From: Clostridia bacterium
GTDB lineage: Bacteria > Bacillota > Clostridia > Oscillospirales > CAG-272
Reading direction: 5' to 3'
NCBI GenBank assembly: GCA_017467085.1
Contig: JAFTSW010000060.1
Span: forward strand, 1-40,083
Length of the DNA stretch: 40,083 bases
Shown here: positions 5,255 to 13,781 of the stretch, piece by piece
Layout of the letters: each line of letters opens with the position of its first letter
How positions within the stretch are numbered: position 1 is the stretch's first letter
Translations under genes and position numbers: made by a program
Notes under the pieces: model-generated
The model's database searches: none
The model's input: only the letters and a program-made list of their open reading frames with translations
What the model was told of the DNA's origin: nothing

Positions 5255-7363
5255 GTGAAAGAAATTCCGTATCAATTCAGAGAACGCCTATCCCGCGTAC
5301 ATCAGCCAAACAGATATGACACTTCTCTTCACCGTCAAGGAAACGAATTCGTCATAGACGGAAGCTATACCATTGTGCTTCCATCAGATGCGGACACGGT
5401 GCTACTGCACGCCGCGCGCGACCTTGAGGACTATTTCTTCGTTTCGATGAATACCTCCCTGCGCCTGGCGCACCCCGACGAGGCGGTAAAAACGAACCGT
5501 ATCGTATACGGGATAGACACAAGCCTTCCCGCGCATTCCTACCGCTTTTCGGCAAAGGAGGGAGAAATCTGCCTCATCGGAAGCGACAGCCGAATGGCCG
5601 CGCAGGCGGGCTACTACCTTGAGGACATTTTGAACCTACGCGAAGCGCCCTTCCTTCTTGCGTGCGAAGAGGTGCGCACCTCGCTTTATCAGCCACGCAT
5701 GGCACATTCGGGCTACGGGCTGGATATGTATCCCGACGAGCATATCGTTGCGCTTGCGCATCAAGGCGTTTCAGCGCTTTTGCTTTTCGTAAAGGGCGTG
5801 GACAAAACGCCGCAGGGCTATCACGATTTCAACGACATCTGCCGCCGCGCCGCTTCTTACGGCGTTGACGTCTACGCATACAGTTACCTTACCAACGAAA
5901 TGCATCCCGAGGATTCGGGCGCCGAGGAATATTATGAGGCGCTGTACGGAGGCTTTTTTGACCGTTGCCCTTATTTCCGCGGTCTTATCCTGGTTGGCGA
6001 ATCCTGCGAGTTTCCCAGCCACGATTCCAACACCACCATGCGTCTGCGGCGCGACAATATCGACGAAAACGGAAAAACCATTGTGAAGGGCAAGCCCTCC
6101 CCCGGCTGGTGGCCGTGCGAGGATTACCCTGCTCTGCTTTCGATGATTGCGCGCGTGTCGCGCCGTCGCTGTCCCAACCTTGACATCGTATTCTGGTCCT
6201 ACAACTGGCACTCCGCGCCCTTAGAGGCACGCAAGAAGCTGATTGAATCCATTCCCAAGGACATTACCCTACAAGCTACCTTTGAGATGGGCGACAGCGA
6301 GGTGCGTGACGGCATTTCTCATCCAATCGCTGACTACACGCTTTTTTCTGTCGGTCCCGGCAAGTATTTTTCCTCCGAGGTTGCGCTTGCCGCAGAAAAC
6401 GGTCTTCGCTTTTACTCGATGACAAACACGGGCGGCAGAACCTGGGATATCGGGTGCGTTCCCTATCTCCCTGCGCCTTACCGCTGGATAGAGCGATACA
6501 ACAGAATGCGCAAAGCTAAGGAGACGTACGGTCTTGACGGCACGATGGAGGGACACCATTACGGCTTTTCGCCCTCCTTCATTACCGAGCTTGCCAAATG
6601 GGCATTCTATGCCCCGACGCCCAATCTTGAAAAGGTGCTCGCCGCCATTGTCAGACGCGATTTCGGCGGGGAGAGCTGCGAGAAGGTGCTTACCGCCTAC
6701 CGCCTCTTTGGCGATGCGATTGCCGAAACGCCCGCAAAAAACCACGATCAGTACGGTCCCTGCCGCATGGGTCCCGCTTACCCCTTCGTGCTGTTTGATA
6801 ACGCGGACCTTCAAATTCCCACCGTGCCGTACGCACATTTCGGAGGCAACACAATAACCAAGCCCGTATACGGCAAGTGGGGCTGGTGTACCGTTCCCGA
6901 TATTTATACCGATGAAAGCAAAATGAAGGTCTTTCTTGCAGAGCTTGCGGGCTTTCGTTTGGCTGAAGAGCGTTTTTCCGAGGGCTGCCGCCTGTTAGAA
7001 GAGGCTCTCCAAACGGTCCCCTCCTCCAAAAAGGAAAACGCGGAGCAAATTTTGCGCGTTGCCGCCTTTATTCGCAACACGTACCGCACTACCGTTGGCA
7101 TCAAAGAATTTTATCTGTTAAAGGAGAAGCTATCCTTCCAAACGAAGGACGCACGCCGTGAGACGCTTTATGCAATGCTTCCCATTCTACGCCGTGAGTA
7201 CGAGAATGCCGAAAAGACGATACCGCTTGTCGAGGCAGACTCCCAGCTCGGCTATGAGCCAAGTATGGAATATATGTGCGACAAGGAGCATCTTTTGTGG
7301 AAGCTCGCACTTTTGCGCGACGTGATAGAACGGGAAATCCCCGCGCTTCTTACAGAGGAATGA
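5255..7363 (+). CDS. Glycoside-hydrolase-like enzyme with GH20b/alpha-glucuronidase-type N-domain, 702 aa
   Basis: I start it at GTG 5255, nine bases after AGGAGGA; the in-frame upstream extension overlaps the promoter. No signal peptide, so cytoplasmic. Residues 25-150 look like the alpha/beta lid domain found before the barrel in GH20, GH67 and DUF4838 proteins (IVLPSDADTVLLHAARDLEDYF, then RIVYGIDTS and GSDSRMAAQAGYYLEDIL). From about 155 to 480 a (beta/alpha)8-like region follows, with ILVGESCEFPS (about 243-253), DIVFWSYNWHS (about 314-324) and MTNTGGRTWDIG (about 389-400) as candidate active-site loops. The C-terminal third is helical. I cannot assign a CAZy family or substrate. It stands alone between two copies of the 227-bp repeat and near a GH3 gene, which suggests intracellular trimming of imported oligosaccharides. 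Confidence 0.75.
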   Translation: MKEIPYQFRERLSRVHQPNRYDTSLHRQGNEFVIDGSYTIVLPSDADTVLLHAARDLEDYFFVSMNTSLRLAHPDEAVKTNRIVYGIDTSLPAHSYRFSAKEGEICLIGSDSRMAAQAGYYLEDILNLREAPFLLACEEVRTSLYQPRMAHSGYGLDMYPDEHIVALAHQGVSALLLFVKGVDKTPQGYHDFNDICRRAASYGVDVYAYSYLTNEMHPEDSGAEEYYEALYGGFFDRCPYFRGLILVGESCEFPSHDSNTTMRLRRDNIDENGKTIVKGKPSPGWWPCEDYPALLSMIARVSRRRCPNLDIVFWSYNWHSAPLEARKKLIESIPKDITLQATFEMGDSEVRDGISHPIADYTLFSVGPGKYFSSEVALAAENGLRFYSMTNTGGRTWDIGCVPYLPAPYRWIERYNRMRKAKETYGLDGTMEGHHYGFSPSFITELAKWAFYAPTPNLEKVLAAIVRRDFGGESCEKVLTAYRLFGDAIAETPAKNHDQYGPCRMGPAYPFVLFDNADLQIPTVPYAHFGGNTITKPVYGKWGWCTVPDIYTDESKMKVFLAELAGFRLAEERFSEGCRLLEEALQTVPSSKKENAEQILRVAAFIRNTYRTTVGIKEFYLLKEKLSFQTKDARRETLYAMLPILRREYENAEKTIPLVEADSQLGYEPSMEYMCDKEHLLWKLALLRDVIEREIPALLTEE

Positions 7364-7384
7364 TGAAAAAACCATAAAAGCAAA

Positions 7385-7410
7385 AGCGGCTCGGAATACT
7401 CCGAGCCGCT
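7385..7410 (+). terminator. Hairpin after the GH-like gene
   Basis: AGCGGCTCGGA (7385-7395), ATAC, TCCGAGCCGCT (7400-7410). An 11-bp stem with little T-run after it, so a weak terminator or an mRNA 3' end barrier. Confidence 0.6.
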
Positions 7411-7429
7411 CCCGTATCTTCATACAGAC

Positions 7430-7656
7430 CGAGCCAAGCGGGAAAAGCCTGCCTCGGTTTCCCTTGGCAATCCGTCTACGGGGAATTGTCAACCCATCCC
7501 AAGCAAACGGCAACCGTTCTTCGGAAAACAGAACGGCTTGCCGTTCTTTTTCTTTAAGGACTTGTCAACCCATCCTTAAAGGTTTTTTTCCGCTTTGCGA
7601 TTTCTTCTCTCGCTTCCTCTGGTACTATTGTTCGCAATTCGTCACCGTTCATTCGT
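7430..7656. repeat. 227-bp dispersed repeat, copy 2
   Basis: Direct copy of 4841-5067 in the same orientation, 2589 bp away. Differences are single bases, for example GGGGAATTGT here against GGGGACTTGT. No target-site duplication or terminal inverted repeat is evident. The remainder of 7364-7778 contains only the two hairpins listed separately. Confidence 0.93.
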
Positions 7657-7703
7657 GCTTTTTGTTTTTTACTGTTGACAGTTTTTTCTTCTATTTCCTT
7701 TTT

Positions 7704-7756
7704 CAAAAAAAGAGCAAGAATAAAGGAGTTTGGTTATATCCTTTATTCTTGCTCTT
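7704..7756 (-). terminator. Terminator of the GH3 gene
   Basis: An 18-bp perfect stem (7710-7727 with 7739-7756) and an 11-base loop; the minus side continues into six T. Confidence 0.85.
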
Positions 7757-7778
7757 CCCTATTGAGATATTACAAATA

Positions 7779-9938
7779 TTACAGAACCGTGATTTCGGTT
7801 TTTCTGTCGGTGAGGCAATTCTCGCCAACGTAGATTTCTATTTTGCCCTTTTCGAGGGTATAGGTGCCGTCGGCGAGGTAGTAGCCAAGCTCTGCCTTGC
7901 CAAGCGACAGGGTGACGGTTTTCTTTTCGCCCTTCTGAAGCTCGATTTTTTCAAAGGCTTTCAGCTCACGGAGGGGGCGCATCATCTTGGCAACGGGGTC
8001 GTGGATATAGAGCTGGACGGTTTCCTTGCCGTCGAAGTCGCCCGTATTTTCCACGGTGACGGAGATACGGAAGGCTTTGCCCTTTTCCAAGCCCTCACGG
8101 GAGATGGCGGCTTCCTCGACCTTGATATCGCTATAAACGAAGTTGGTATAGGAGAGGCCGTAGCCGAAGGGATAATAGGGGGTAGGAATGGAGTCAAAAT
8201 AGCAGTTGCCCGGGTTTTGCCCGTAGTAGCAGTTGACGGGGCGTCCGCTGGAGGGAACGTTATAGTAGAGGGGGATATGGGTTGCCAGGCGCGGCATTGT
8301 GACGGGGAGTCTACCCGAGGGGTTCACATCCCCGTAGAGGATACGGGCAACGGCGCTTGCGGCGCGGCTACCGCCGTGCCAAGCGTAGAGAATGGCGTCA
8401 CAATACTCTGCGATGCCCTCCATAGCGATGGGACGGGCGCAGAAGATAACGGCGACAACCTTTTTGCCGCTCATTCTGGCACGCTTCAAGAGTTCAATCT
8501 GCTCGGTGGGAATAGAGATATTGGAAACGGCTTTATTTTCGCCCGTTACCACCCAGTTTTCGCCGATGGCGAGAACGAGGACGTCGGAAATATTGGTCCA
8601 GACGGGGCTGAACGCCACGTCATAGGTATAGCCGACGGCGGGGCTGGTGCGGATTTGACCCTTGGAGCCTGCTACGGCGGCAATCATTGCCTCCTCCAGG
8701 TTCTGGGTTTCGTCTGCCTTGCCGTCGATCGTCCAGCAACCGAGCAAGGAGCGTCTTTCTCTTGCGAAGGGGCCAAGGAGAGCAACCTTTGCATCCTTGG
8801 AAAGAGGCAGGGTGCCATCATTCTTCAAAAGAACAACGCACTCCTCGGTCAATTCCTGCGCGCGCGCCAGATGCTCGGTGCGGTCCAGCTCAACCTGCTC
8901 ACAATAGGGATTTTCAAAAAGACCCTTTTGGAACTTGATGCGAAGAACGCGGCGAACGGCCTCGTCCACCACCTTTTCATCCAGACGGCCGCTTTCAACC
9001 GCCTTTTCCAGGCATTCAATATAGTATCCGTCCCACATATCGACCTCAAGGCCTGCCTCCAAGGCCATTGCAGAGGCCTCACAGCGATCCGCGGCAACGC
9101 CCTGCGGAATCAACTGCTCTACGCATCCGTAGTCCGAAACCACAAATCCGTCAAAGCCGAGGTGACCGCGCAAAATATCGGTCAGATACTTTTTGCTGGA
9201 TGTAACGGACTCACCGCTGATTTCGTTGAAGGAGCTCATAACGGTCTTAACGCCTGCCGCAACGGCAGCACGGAAGGCAGGAAGATAGCTATTATACAGC
9301 GTGTAATCGGAGATTTCGGCACGATGGTAATCGCGGCCGCCCTCGGCGGCACCGTAGCCTACATAATGCTTGGCGCAGGCGACCATAGAGCCCTTAGCGG
9401 AGAGATCATCGCCCTGGAAGCCCTCGACAACGGCTTTTGCCATACAGGCGCCGAGGTAGGGGTCCTCACCGGGGCCTTCCACGATACGGCCCCAACGGGG
9501 GTCACGCGCAAGGTCAAGCATAGGCGTAAAGGTCCAATGGATGCTATCGTTAGAGGCCTCCTCGGCGACATCGCGATAGCACTCGCGCACCTTATCAAAA
9601 TTGAAGGATGCGGCAATTCCAAGCGGAATAGGCAATACGGTTCTGTGACCGTGGATAACATCGCGTCCCATAAGCACGGGAATGCCCGAGGGGCTTTCCT
9701 CAACCGCAACGCGCTGAATTTCGTTATGGAACTCTACATTGATGGCGCCCTGGGGCGTGTTTCCTGCGGTGGAGCCAACAGACATCAAAAGCGCACCTAT
9801 TTCACCGCGGCGAACCTTTTCCAAAAACTCCTCCTTGTTTTTCAGACTGGGGGTTTCGGGCATATTCAGCTGTCCGACCTTTTCGTGCAGGGTCATTTTC
9901 GCAAGAAGGGCTTCTATTCTTTCTTCTATCGCTTTCAT
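7779..9938 (-). CDS. bglX: Glycoside hydrolase family 3 beta-glucosidase-type enzyme, 719 aa
   Basis: Hydrolyses terminal beta-linked glucose (or xylose) from oligosaccharides by a retaining mechanism. Residues 1-310 are the GH3 TIM barrel, with the substrate-binding CAKHYVGYG (188-196) and the nucleophile Asp269 in GFVVSDYGCVE. Residues about 340-560 are the alpha/beta sandwich, and 610-715 are the fibronectin-III-like domain (ENTGDFDGKETVQLYIHDP). No signal peptide, so it probably works on imported sugars. Start ATG 9938, eight bases after AAAGGA; a TTG six bases earlier is less likely. Its promoter diverges from the beta-helix gene and a cre-like box lies between promoter and start. Length and domain order match the BglX group; exact substrate not predictable. 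Confidence 0.94.
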   Translation of the reverse strand: MKAIEERIEALLAKMTLHEKVGQLNMPETPSLKNKEEFLEKVRRGEIGALLMSVGSTAGNTPQGAINVEFHNEIQRVAVEESPSGIPVLMGRDVIHGHRTVLPIPLGIAASFNFDKVRECYRDVAEEASNDSIHWTFTPMLDLARDPRWGRIVEGPGEDPYLGACMAKAVVEGFQGDDLSAKGSMVACAKHYVGYGAAEGGRDYHRAEISDYTLYNSYLPAFRAAVAAGVKTVMSSFNEISGESVTSSKKYLTDILRGHLGFDGFVVSDYGCVEQLIPQGVAADRCEASAMALEAGLEVDMWDGYYIECLEKAVESGRLDEKVVDEAVRRVLRIKFQKGLFENPYCEQVELDRTEHLARAQELTEECVVLLKNDGTLPLSKDAKVALLGPFARERRSLLGCWTIDGKADETQNLEEAMIAAVAGSKGQIRTSPAVGYTYDVAFSPVWTNISDVLVLAIGENWVVTGENKAVSNISIPTEQIELLKRARMSGKKVVAVIFCARPIAMEGIAEYCDAILYAWHGGSRAASAVARILYGDVNPSGRLPVTMPRLATHIPLYYNVPSSGRPVNCYYGQNPGNCYFDSIPTPYYPFGYGLSYTNFVYSDIKVEEAAISREGLEKGKAFRISVTVENTGDFDGKETVQLYIHDPVAKMMRPLRELKAFEKIELQKGEKKTVTLSLGKAELGYYLADGTYTLEKGKIEIYVGENCLTDRKTEITVL

Positions 9939-9956
9939 CTTCAAAATCCTTTCTAA

Positions 9957-9975
9957 AAAAGCAAACGCTTTCTTT
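9957..9975 (-). promoter_or_regulatory. Candidate cre/LacI-family operator
   Basis: On the minus strand, GAAAGCGTTTGCTTT has the GCRAACGC-type two-fold core of LacI-family sites and fits the catabolite-responsive element in most positions. It lies downstream of the GH3 transcription start, where CcpA would act as a roadblock. Confidence 0.45.
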
Positions 9976-9994
9976 TGAGAGTGTTAATACAAGA

Positions 9995-10023
9995 ATTATA
10001 CCACAAAAATATGGAAAATGCAA
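9995..10023 (-). promoter_or_regulatory. Promoter of the GH3 gene
   Basis: Minus-strand TTGCAT (10018-10023), 17-bp spacer, TATAAT (9995-10000). Confidence 0.75.
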
Positions 10024-10060
10024 CTCCTTGGACATAGTTTGCAAAAGCATTTTTTTGCTC

Positions 10061-10089
10061 TTGCTTTTTTATTTTCCCTATGCTACAAT
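10061..10089 (+). promoter_or_regulatory. Promoter of the beta-helix gene
   Basis: TTGCTT (10061-10066), 17-bp spacer, TACAAT (10084-10089). Confidence 0.72.
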
Positions 10090-10115
10090 AGGCTTAACAA
10101 AAAAGGAGAGGTGCT

Positions 10116-11111
10116 ATGCTTAAACGGGTTCCTTATTTTCTTGCCGCGCCCAAGGACGGACGCGATATGACGAAAAAGATTCAAGCCAAGCTTGACAAAT
10201 ACGGTATTTGTATTTTGGGCGCGGGCGATTTTGTCACCACGGGCATCGGTCTTCCCTATCGCGGAACGCTGATGGGAATGGGCGCCTCCTCGCGCTTGAT
10301 TCTTGCAGACGAGGTGCGTGATGGCGCCGCCGTTCGCCTTTCCTGTTATTCCGCCGTTAAAAATCTTTCGATTATCGGGAGCGAGGAAACGGCAGGGCCC
10401 CAAGCGCTTGGCGAGCGACACGGCATTTTGTTTGAGGGAACGGCCACCGATTATACCGACTACGACCACACGAACCAGCCCTACAAGAACACCGTTTCGG
10501 GCTGTATCATTCTCGGCTTTTCGGGCGGCGGCATCACCTGCCGCCATACGGGATATTCCGTTGCCTCCTCTATTGCGGCCTCGGACTGCCATATCCGCTA
10601 TTCGGGTGCCGGCATTCTCATTTCCCATTTCAGCGAATTTCATAATTTTACGAATGTTGCCTGTTCTCAAAACCTTTACGGTTGCATCAACAACGGCGGA
10701 AACAACAATTTTGTAAACTGCTGCTTCTCGGCAAACGGCACGGGCTTTGTCATCGACAACACAGACGGTCAAGCGCCCAACTGCGCCCACGGCTCTGCCG
10801 TTGGATGCACCTTCCACCATTCGGACAACAACGAGGGCGTTGGCATTTACATCAAGGACGCAACCCCCGGCTTTGTTTTCAGCGGCGGCAACCTCGGCTT
10901 TTCCAAGATTGTTTTGGAAAACGCGGACGCCATCGTTTTTAACGGCTTCAATTTTCTGCGTCGCGTGGCCATTTCCGTTTCGGGCGGCACGCTGACGCTC
11001 TTTTCGGGCTGTGCCTTCCACCAAACGCCCACCTTATCGGTTGAAAACAACGACGCGGTACATTTTGACAGCTGTTATATGCAAGACGGCTCACCCTACA
11101 AGCCCATTTAA
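10116..11111 (+). CDS. Right-handed parallel beta-helix protein, 331 aa
   Basis: From about residue 45 to the end the protein is a series of 20-25-residue turns rich in Gly, Asn, Ser and Cys, of the PbH1/pectate-lyase type: LMGMGASSRLIL, VSGCIILGFSGGGITC, IAASDCHIRYSGAGILI, NNFVNCCFSANGTGFVI, FSGCAFHQTPTLSVENNDAVHFDSC. The first 40 residues (APKDGRDMTKKIQAKLDKYGICILGAGDF) match the Pectate_lyase_3 type entrance found in phage tailspikes and polysaccharide lyases. No signal peptide. It is short for an active pectinase and I see no certain catalytic set. A ribosome site AAAGGAG precedes the ATG. Shares an intergenic region with the GH3 gene, so a carbohydrate role is likely but not proven. Confidence 0.8.
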   Translation: MLKRVPYFLAAPKDGRDMTKKIQAKLDKYGICILGAGDFVTTGIGLPYRGTLMGMGASSRLILADEVRDGAAVRLSCYSAVKNLSIIGSEETAGPQALGERHGILFEGTATDYTDYDHTNQPYKNTVSGCIILGFSGGGITCRHTGYSVASSIAASDCHIRYSGAGILISHFSEFHNFTNVACSQNLYGCINNGGNNNFVNCCFSANGTGFVIDNTDGQAPNCAHGSAVGCTFHHSDNNEGVGIYIKDATPGFVFSGGNLGFSKIVLENADAIVFNGFNFLRRVAISVSGGTLTLFSGCAFHQTPTLSVENNDAVHFDSCYMQDGSPYKPI

Positions 11112-11157
11112 GAGGTCAAACTATCCTTCGTTGGAAAAACACTTACAACGCATAAAA

Positions 11158-11187
11158 AAGACCGCAGTTTTCAAACTGCGGTCTTTT
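11158..11187. terminator. Bidirectional terminator between convergent genes
   Basis: AGACCGCAGTT / AACTGCGGTCT around 11159-11184 with a TTCA loop, A-run before and T-run after. Confidence 0.85.
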
Positions 11188-11209
11188 GGGTTATAGGGGA
11201 TAGCCGCCG

Positions 11210-12970
11210 TCAGACCTCAAGAGGAAGGGCGTACTTTTCGGCATATTCCTTCACCATATTTTTATAATCCTCGGTATGCTCCTGCGCCAAGACGCTTTGG
11301 TGCATATTGAGGTTGCGCTCTGCCGTATCCAGGATACAGGAGGCGATATTGGAGCAATGGTCTGCCGTTCTTTCGATATTGGTCAGCAAATCCGACCAGA
11401 TGAAGCCCGCGCTGATGGAGCAATTCCCCTGCTGCAGGCGGAGAATGTGACGGGCGCGGAGCGCTTCCTTCAAATCGTCGATAACGTCCTCCAAGGGCTC
11501 CACACGCTTGGCGGTTGCCAAATCGTTTTGGGTAAAGGCGGCGACGGAGAGAGAAACGATTTCCTTCAAGGCGCCGCAAAGGACGGTCAGCTCCCCTGTT
11601 GCCGCTTCGGAGAGGGCAATACCCTTATCCCGCATTTCCTCCACCGACTCCACGATATTGACGCTATGGTCGGTGATGCGCTCGAAATCTCCGATAAGGC
11701 GCAGAAGCGAGGCTGCCTCGGCGCCCTCTAAGTCGCCGATACGCATACCGCTGAGCTTAACGAGATAGGTACCGATGACGTCCTCATATTTATCCGTTTT
11801 ATCCTCGTAATCACGGACGGAGGCGGCGTTCTCGGGGGAGTAGCCAAAGATGGCGGCTATTCCCTCCTCGATGGATTTTTCCGCAAGGCCTGCCATAGCC
11901 ACGGTGGCGGTACGGGACTGCTCCAGGGCGATACGGGGGGTGGAAAGCAGACGCTCGTCCAGACGGACAACGAACGTTTCGCTCTCGCCCTTACCGTCGG
12001 GCACAAGACGGGTTGCCAGCTTGACGAGGAGCGAGGAGGCGGGCAAGAGAACTGCGGTGCAGACCACGTTGAAGACGGTATGCACGATGGCGATTTCAAA
12101 GGCGCCAACGGAGCTGCCCAAGAGAGCCTCTATGGGCAAAAGGGCGCGCGCCAGGGTAAAGAGGACAAGGCAGATGACGGTGCCGATGATATTAAAGAGC
12201 AGATGGACAACCGCCGTTCTTTTGGCGTTTTTATTGGCGCCCACGGAGGAAATCATCGCCGTCACGCAGGTACCGATATTCTGACCCATAATGATGGGGA
12301 TGGCGGCGCCAAAGGTGATTTGCCCCGTAGAGGAGAGGGCTTGGAGGATACCGACGGAGGCGGAGCTGGACTGGATAATGGCGGTGAGCAGCGCGCCTGC
12401 CAACACGCCGAGGAAGGGGTTGGAGAACAGGACGAAGAGCTGCTGGAAGGCAGGGACGTCACGCAGGCCCGACACGGCGCCCGACATCGTTTCCATACCG
12501 AACATCAGGGTGGCGAAGCCCAAAAGAATCAAGCCCGTATCCTTCTTTTTACTGCCCTTTAAGAACATATAGAGGATAACGCCCACAAGTGCCAGAACAG
12601 GGGTAAAGGAGGAGGGCTTCAAGAGGCGGATAAAGATGCTTTCTCCCGAGATACCGCTAAGGGACAAGACCCAGGAGGTGACGGTGGTGCCGACGTTGGC
12701 GCCGATAATGACGTTGACCGCCTGGCGCAGGCTCATCAGCCCCGAGTTTACAAAGCCCACCACCATAACCGTGGTTGCGGAGGAGCTTTGGATGATGGCG
12801 GTGACGCCAAGGCCCGTCAGAAAGCCGAGGATGCGCTTAGAGGTGAGCCGCCCGATGACGGCTTGCAGCTTACTGCCCGCGCGGCGCTCCAGCGCCTCGC
12901 CCATTACGTTCATACCGAAGAGAAACAGGCAAAGGCCGCCAATCATAGTCAATACGTTGAAAATATCCAT
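11210..12970 (-). CDS. Na+/phosphate symporter (NptA/YjbB type) with PhoU-like tail, 586 aa
   Basis: An inner-membrane Na/Pi cotransporter. Residues 1-310 hold about nine membrane segments in the two inverted repeats of this family, each with the signature QSSSA motif (AIIQSSSATTVMVV near 57 and AIIQSSSASVGILQ near 205) and GxNxGTT/GQNIGTC partners. From about 345 to 560 the protein is soluble and helical like PhoU, which is common in Firmicutes members and is thought to tune transport. Start ATG 12970 with AAGGAGG six bases upstream; the frame extends further up but without a ribosome site. Monocistronic, convergent with the beta-helix gene. Confidence 0.93.
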   Translation of the reverse strand: MDIFNVLTMIGGLCLFLFGMNVMGEALERRAGSKLQAVIGRLTSKRILGFLTGLGVTAIIQSSSATTVMVVGFVNSGLMSLRQAVNVIIGANVGTTVTSWVLSLSGISGESIFIRLLKPSSFTPVLALVGVILYMFLKGSKKKDTGLILLGFATLMFGMETMSGAVSGLRDVPAFQQLFVLFSNPFLGVLAGALLTAIIQSSSASVGILQALSSTGQITFGAAIPIIMGQNIGTCVTAMISSVGANKNAKRTAVVHLLFNIIGTVICLVLFTLARALLPIEALLGSSVGAFEIAIVHTVFNVVCTAVLLPASSLLVKLATRLVPDGKGESETFVVRLDERLLSTPRIALEQSRTATVAMAGLAEKSIEEGIAAIFGYSPENAASVRDYEDKTDKYEDVIGTYLVKLSGMRIGDLEGAEAASLLRLIGDFERITDHSVNIVESVEEMRDKGIALSEAATGELTVLCGALKEIVSLSVAAFTQNDLATAKRVEPLEDVIDDLKEALRARHILRLQQGNCSISAGFIWSDLLTNIERTADHCSNIASCILDTAERNLNMHQSVLAQEHTEDYKNMVKEYAEKYALPLEV

Positions 12971-12998
12971 TTTAACCTCCTTAAAGGAACACAAAGAC

Positions 12999-13026
12999 AG
13001 TATGCACCGAGGGAGCGCATATTCAA
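12999..13026 (-). promoter_or_regulatory. Promoter of the Na/Pi symporter
   Basis: Minus-strand TTGAAT (13021-13026), 16-bp spacer, CATACT (12999-13004). Confidence 0.5.
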
Positions 13027-13035
13027 ACAAGAAAT

Positions 13036-13063
13036 AAAGCCTTGAGGGTGACCTCAAGGCTTT
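13036..13063 (-). terminator. Terminator of the cyclophilin gene
   Basis: AAAGCCTTGAGG (13036-13047), GTGA, CCTCAAGGCTTT (13052-13063); lies between ppiB and the symporter promoter. Confidence 0.7.
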
Positions 13064-13133
13064 TAGCCGCAAAAGCGTCAAGGTCTACGGCATATAAGAC
13101 AGCACATCGCTTTTACGGTTAGAAATCACGGTA

Positions 13134-13604
13134 TCAAATTAAGGTGACCTTTTTCATCACCTGGGGAATACGGGGACGGTCGGAGTAATCGGTTTGGACG
13201 GCGGCGATTTCGTCCACCACGTCCATACCCTCCACGACACGCCCGAAGGCGGCATAGGAGCCGTCCAAGTGGGGAGCGTCCTCGTGCATAATAAAGAACT
13301 GAGAGGAGGCGGAATCCTTCATCATCGAGCGCGCCATAGAAATGACGCCACGGGTGTGCTTCAAGGGGTTATCCCAGCCATTCTGCTTGAATTCGCCCTT
13401 GATTTTTTCGTCAGCGCCGCCCATACCCGTTCCTGTGGGGTCGCCGCCCTGTATCATAAAGCCTGCAATTACACGGTGAAAAATCAAGCCGTCATAAAAG
13501 CCGCTCTTCACGAGCTTTTCAAAATTGGCAACGGTGATGGGAGCGGCGGTTTTATCCAGCTCGATTTTAATCACTTTGCCGTTTTCCATTTCAATTTGTA
13601 CCAT
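13134..13604 (-). CDS. ppiB: Cyclophilin-type peptidyl-prolyl cis-trans isomerase, 156 aa
   Basis: Cytoplasmic foldase catalysing proline isomerisation. Diagnostic blocks: NFEKLVKSGFYDGLIFHRVI (catalytic Arg in FHRV, near 45), GFMIQGGDPTGTGMGG, GVISMARSMMKDSASSQFFI and HLDGSYAAFGRVVEGMDVVD. The usual cyclophilin Trp is replaced in the LDGSYAAFG block, as in many bacterial forms, which lowers cyclosporin binding. Start ATG 13604 with AAAGGA upstream; the frame continues 15 codons further but through the leader. Own promoter and terminator. Confidence 0.95.
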   Translation of the reverse strand: MVQIEMENGKVIKIELDKTAAPITVANFEKLVKSGFYDGLIFHRVIAGFMIQGGDPTGTGMGGADEKIKGEFKQNGWDNPLKHTRGVISMARSMMKDSASSQFFIMHEDAPHLDGSYAAFGRVVEGMDVVDEIAAVQTDYSDRPRIPQVMKKVTLI

Positions 13605-13639
13605 GGATGCGTTTCCTTTCGATTTTTTAATCCAAGGAC

Positions 13640-13668
13640 AGTGTACCATCTTTCGGGCGTTTTGTCAA
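13640..13668 (-). promoter_or_regulatory. Promoter of ppiB
   Basis: Minus-strand TTGACA (13663-13668), 17-bp spacer, TACACT (13640-13645). Confidence 0.8.
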
Positions 13669-13711
13669 CCTTTTTTCCGAGAAAGAGAAAGTTTTTCCGC
13701 TTTTTCGGGGC

Positions 13712-13740
13712 TTGACGAACGGGCGAGAATTTGGTACAAT
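13712..13740 (+). promoter_or_regulatory. Promoter of the yhaO/yhaN-like operon
   Basis: TTGACG (13712-13717), 17-bp spacer, TACAAT (13735-13740). Confidence 0.78.
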
Positions 13741-13781
13741 AAAAAGAGAAATTACAGGACACGAAGGAAGGGGGCTTTACC

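Noticed and set aside
7464-9956. 830-codon open frame on the plus strand
   Set aside because: It is the mirror of the GH3 gene plus part of repeat copy 2. The minus-strand reading has full catalytic motifs, a ribosome site and a promoter; the plus reading has none.
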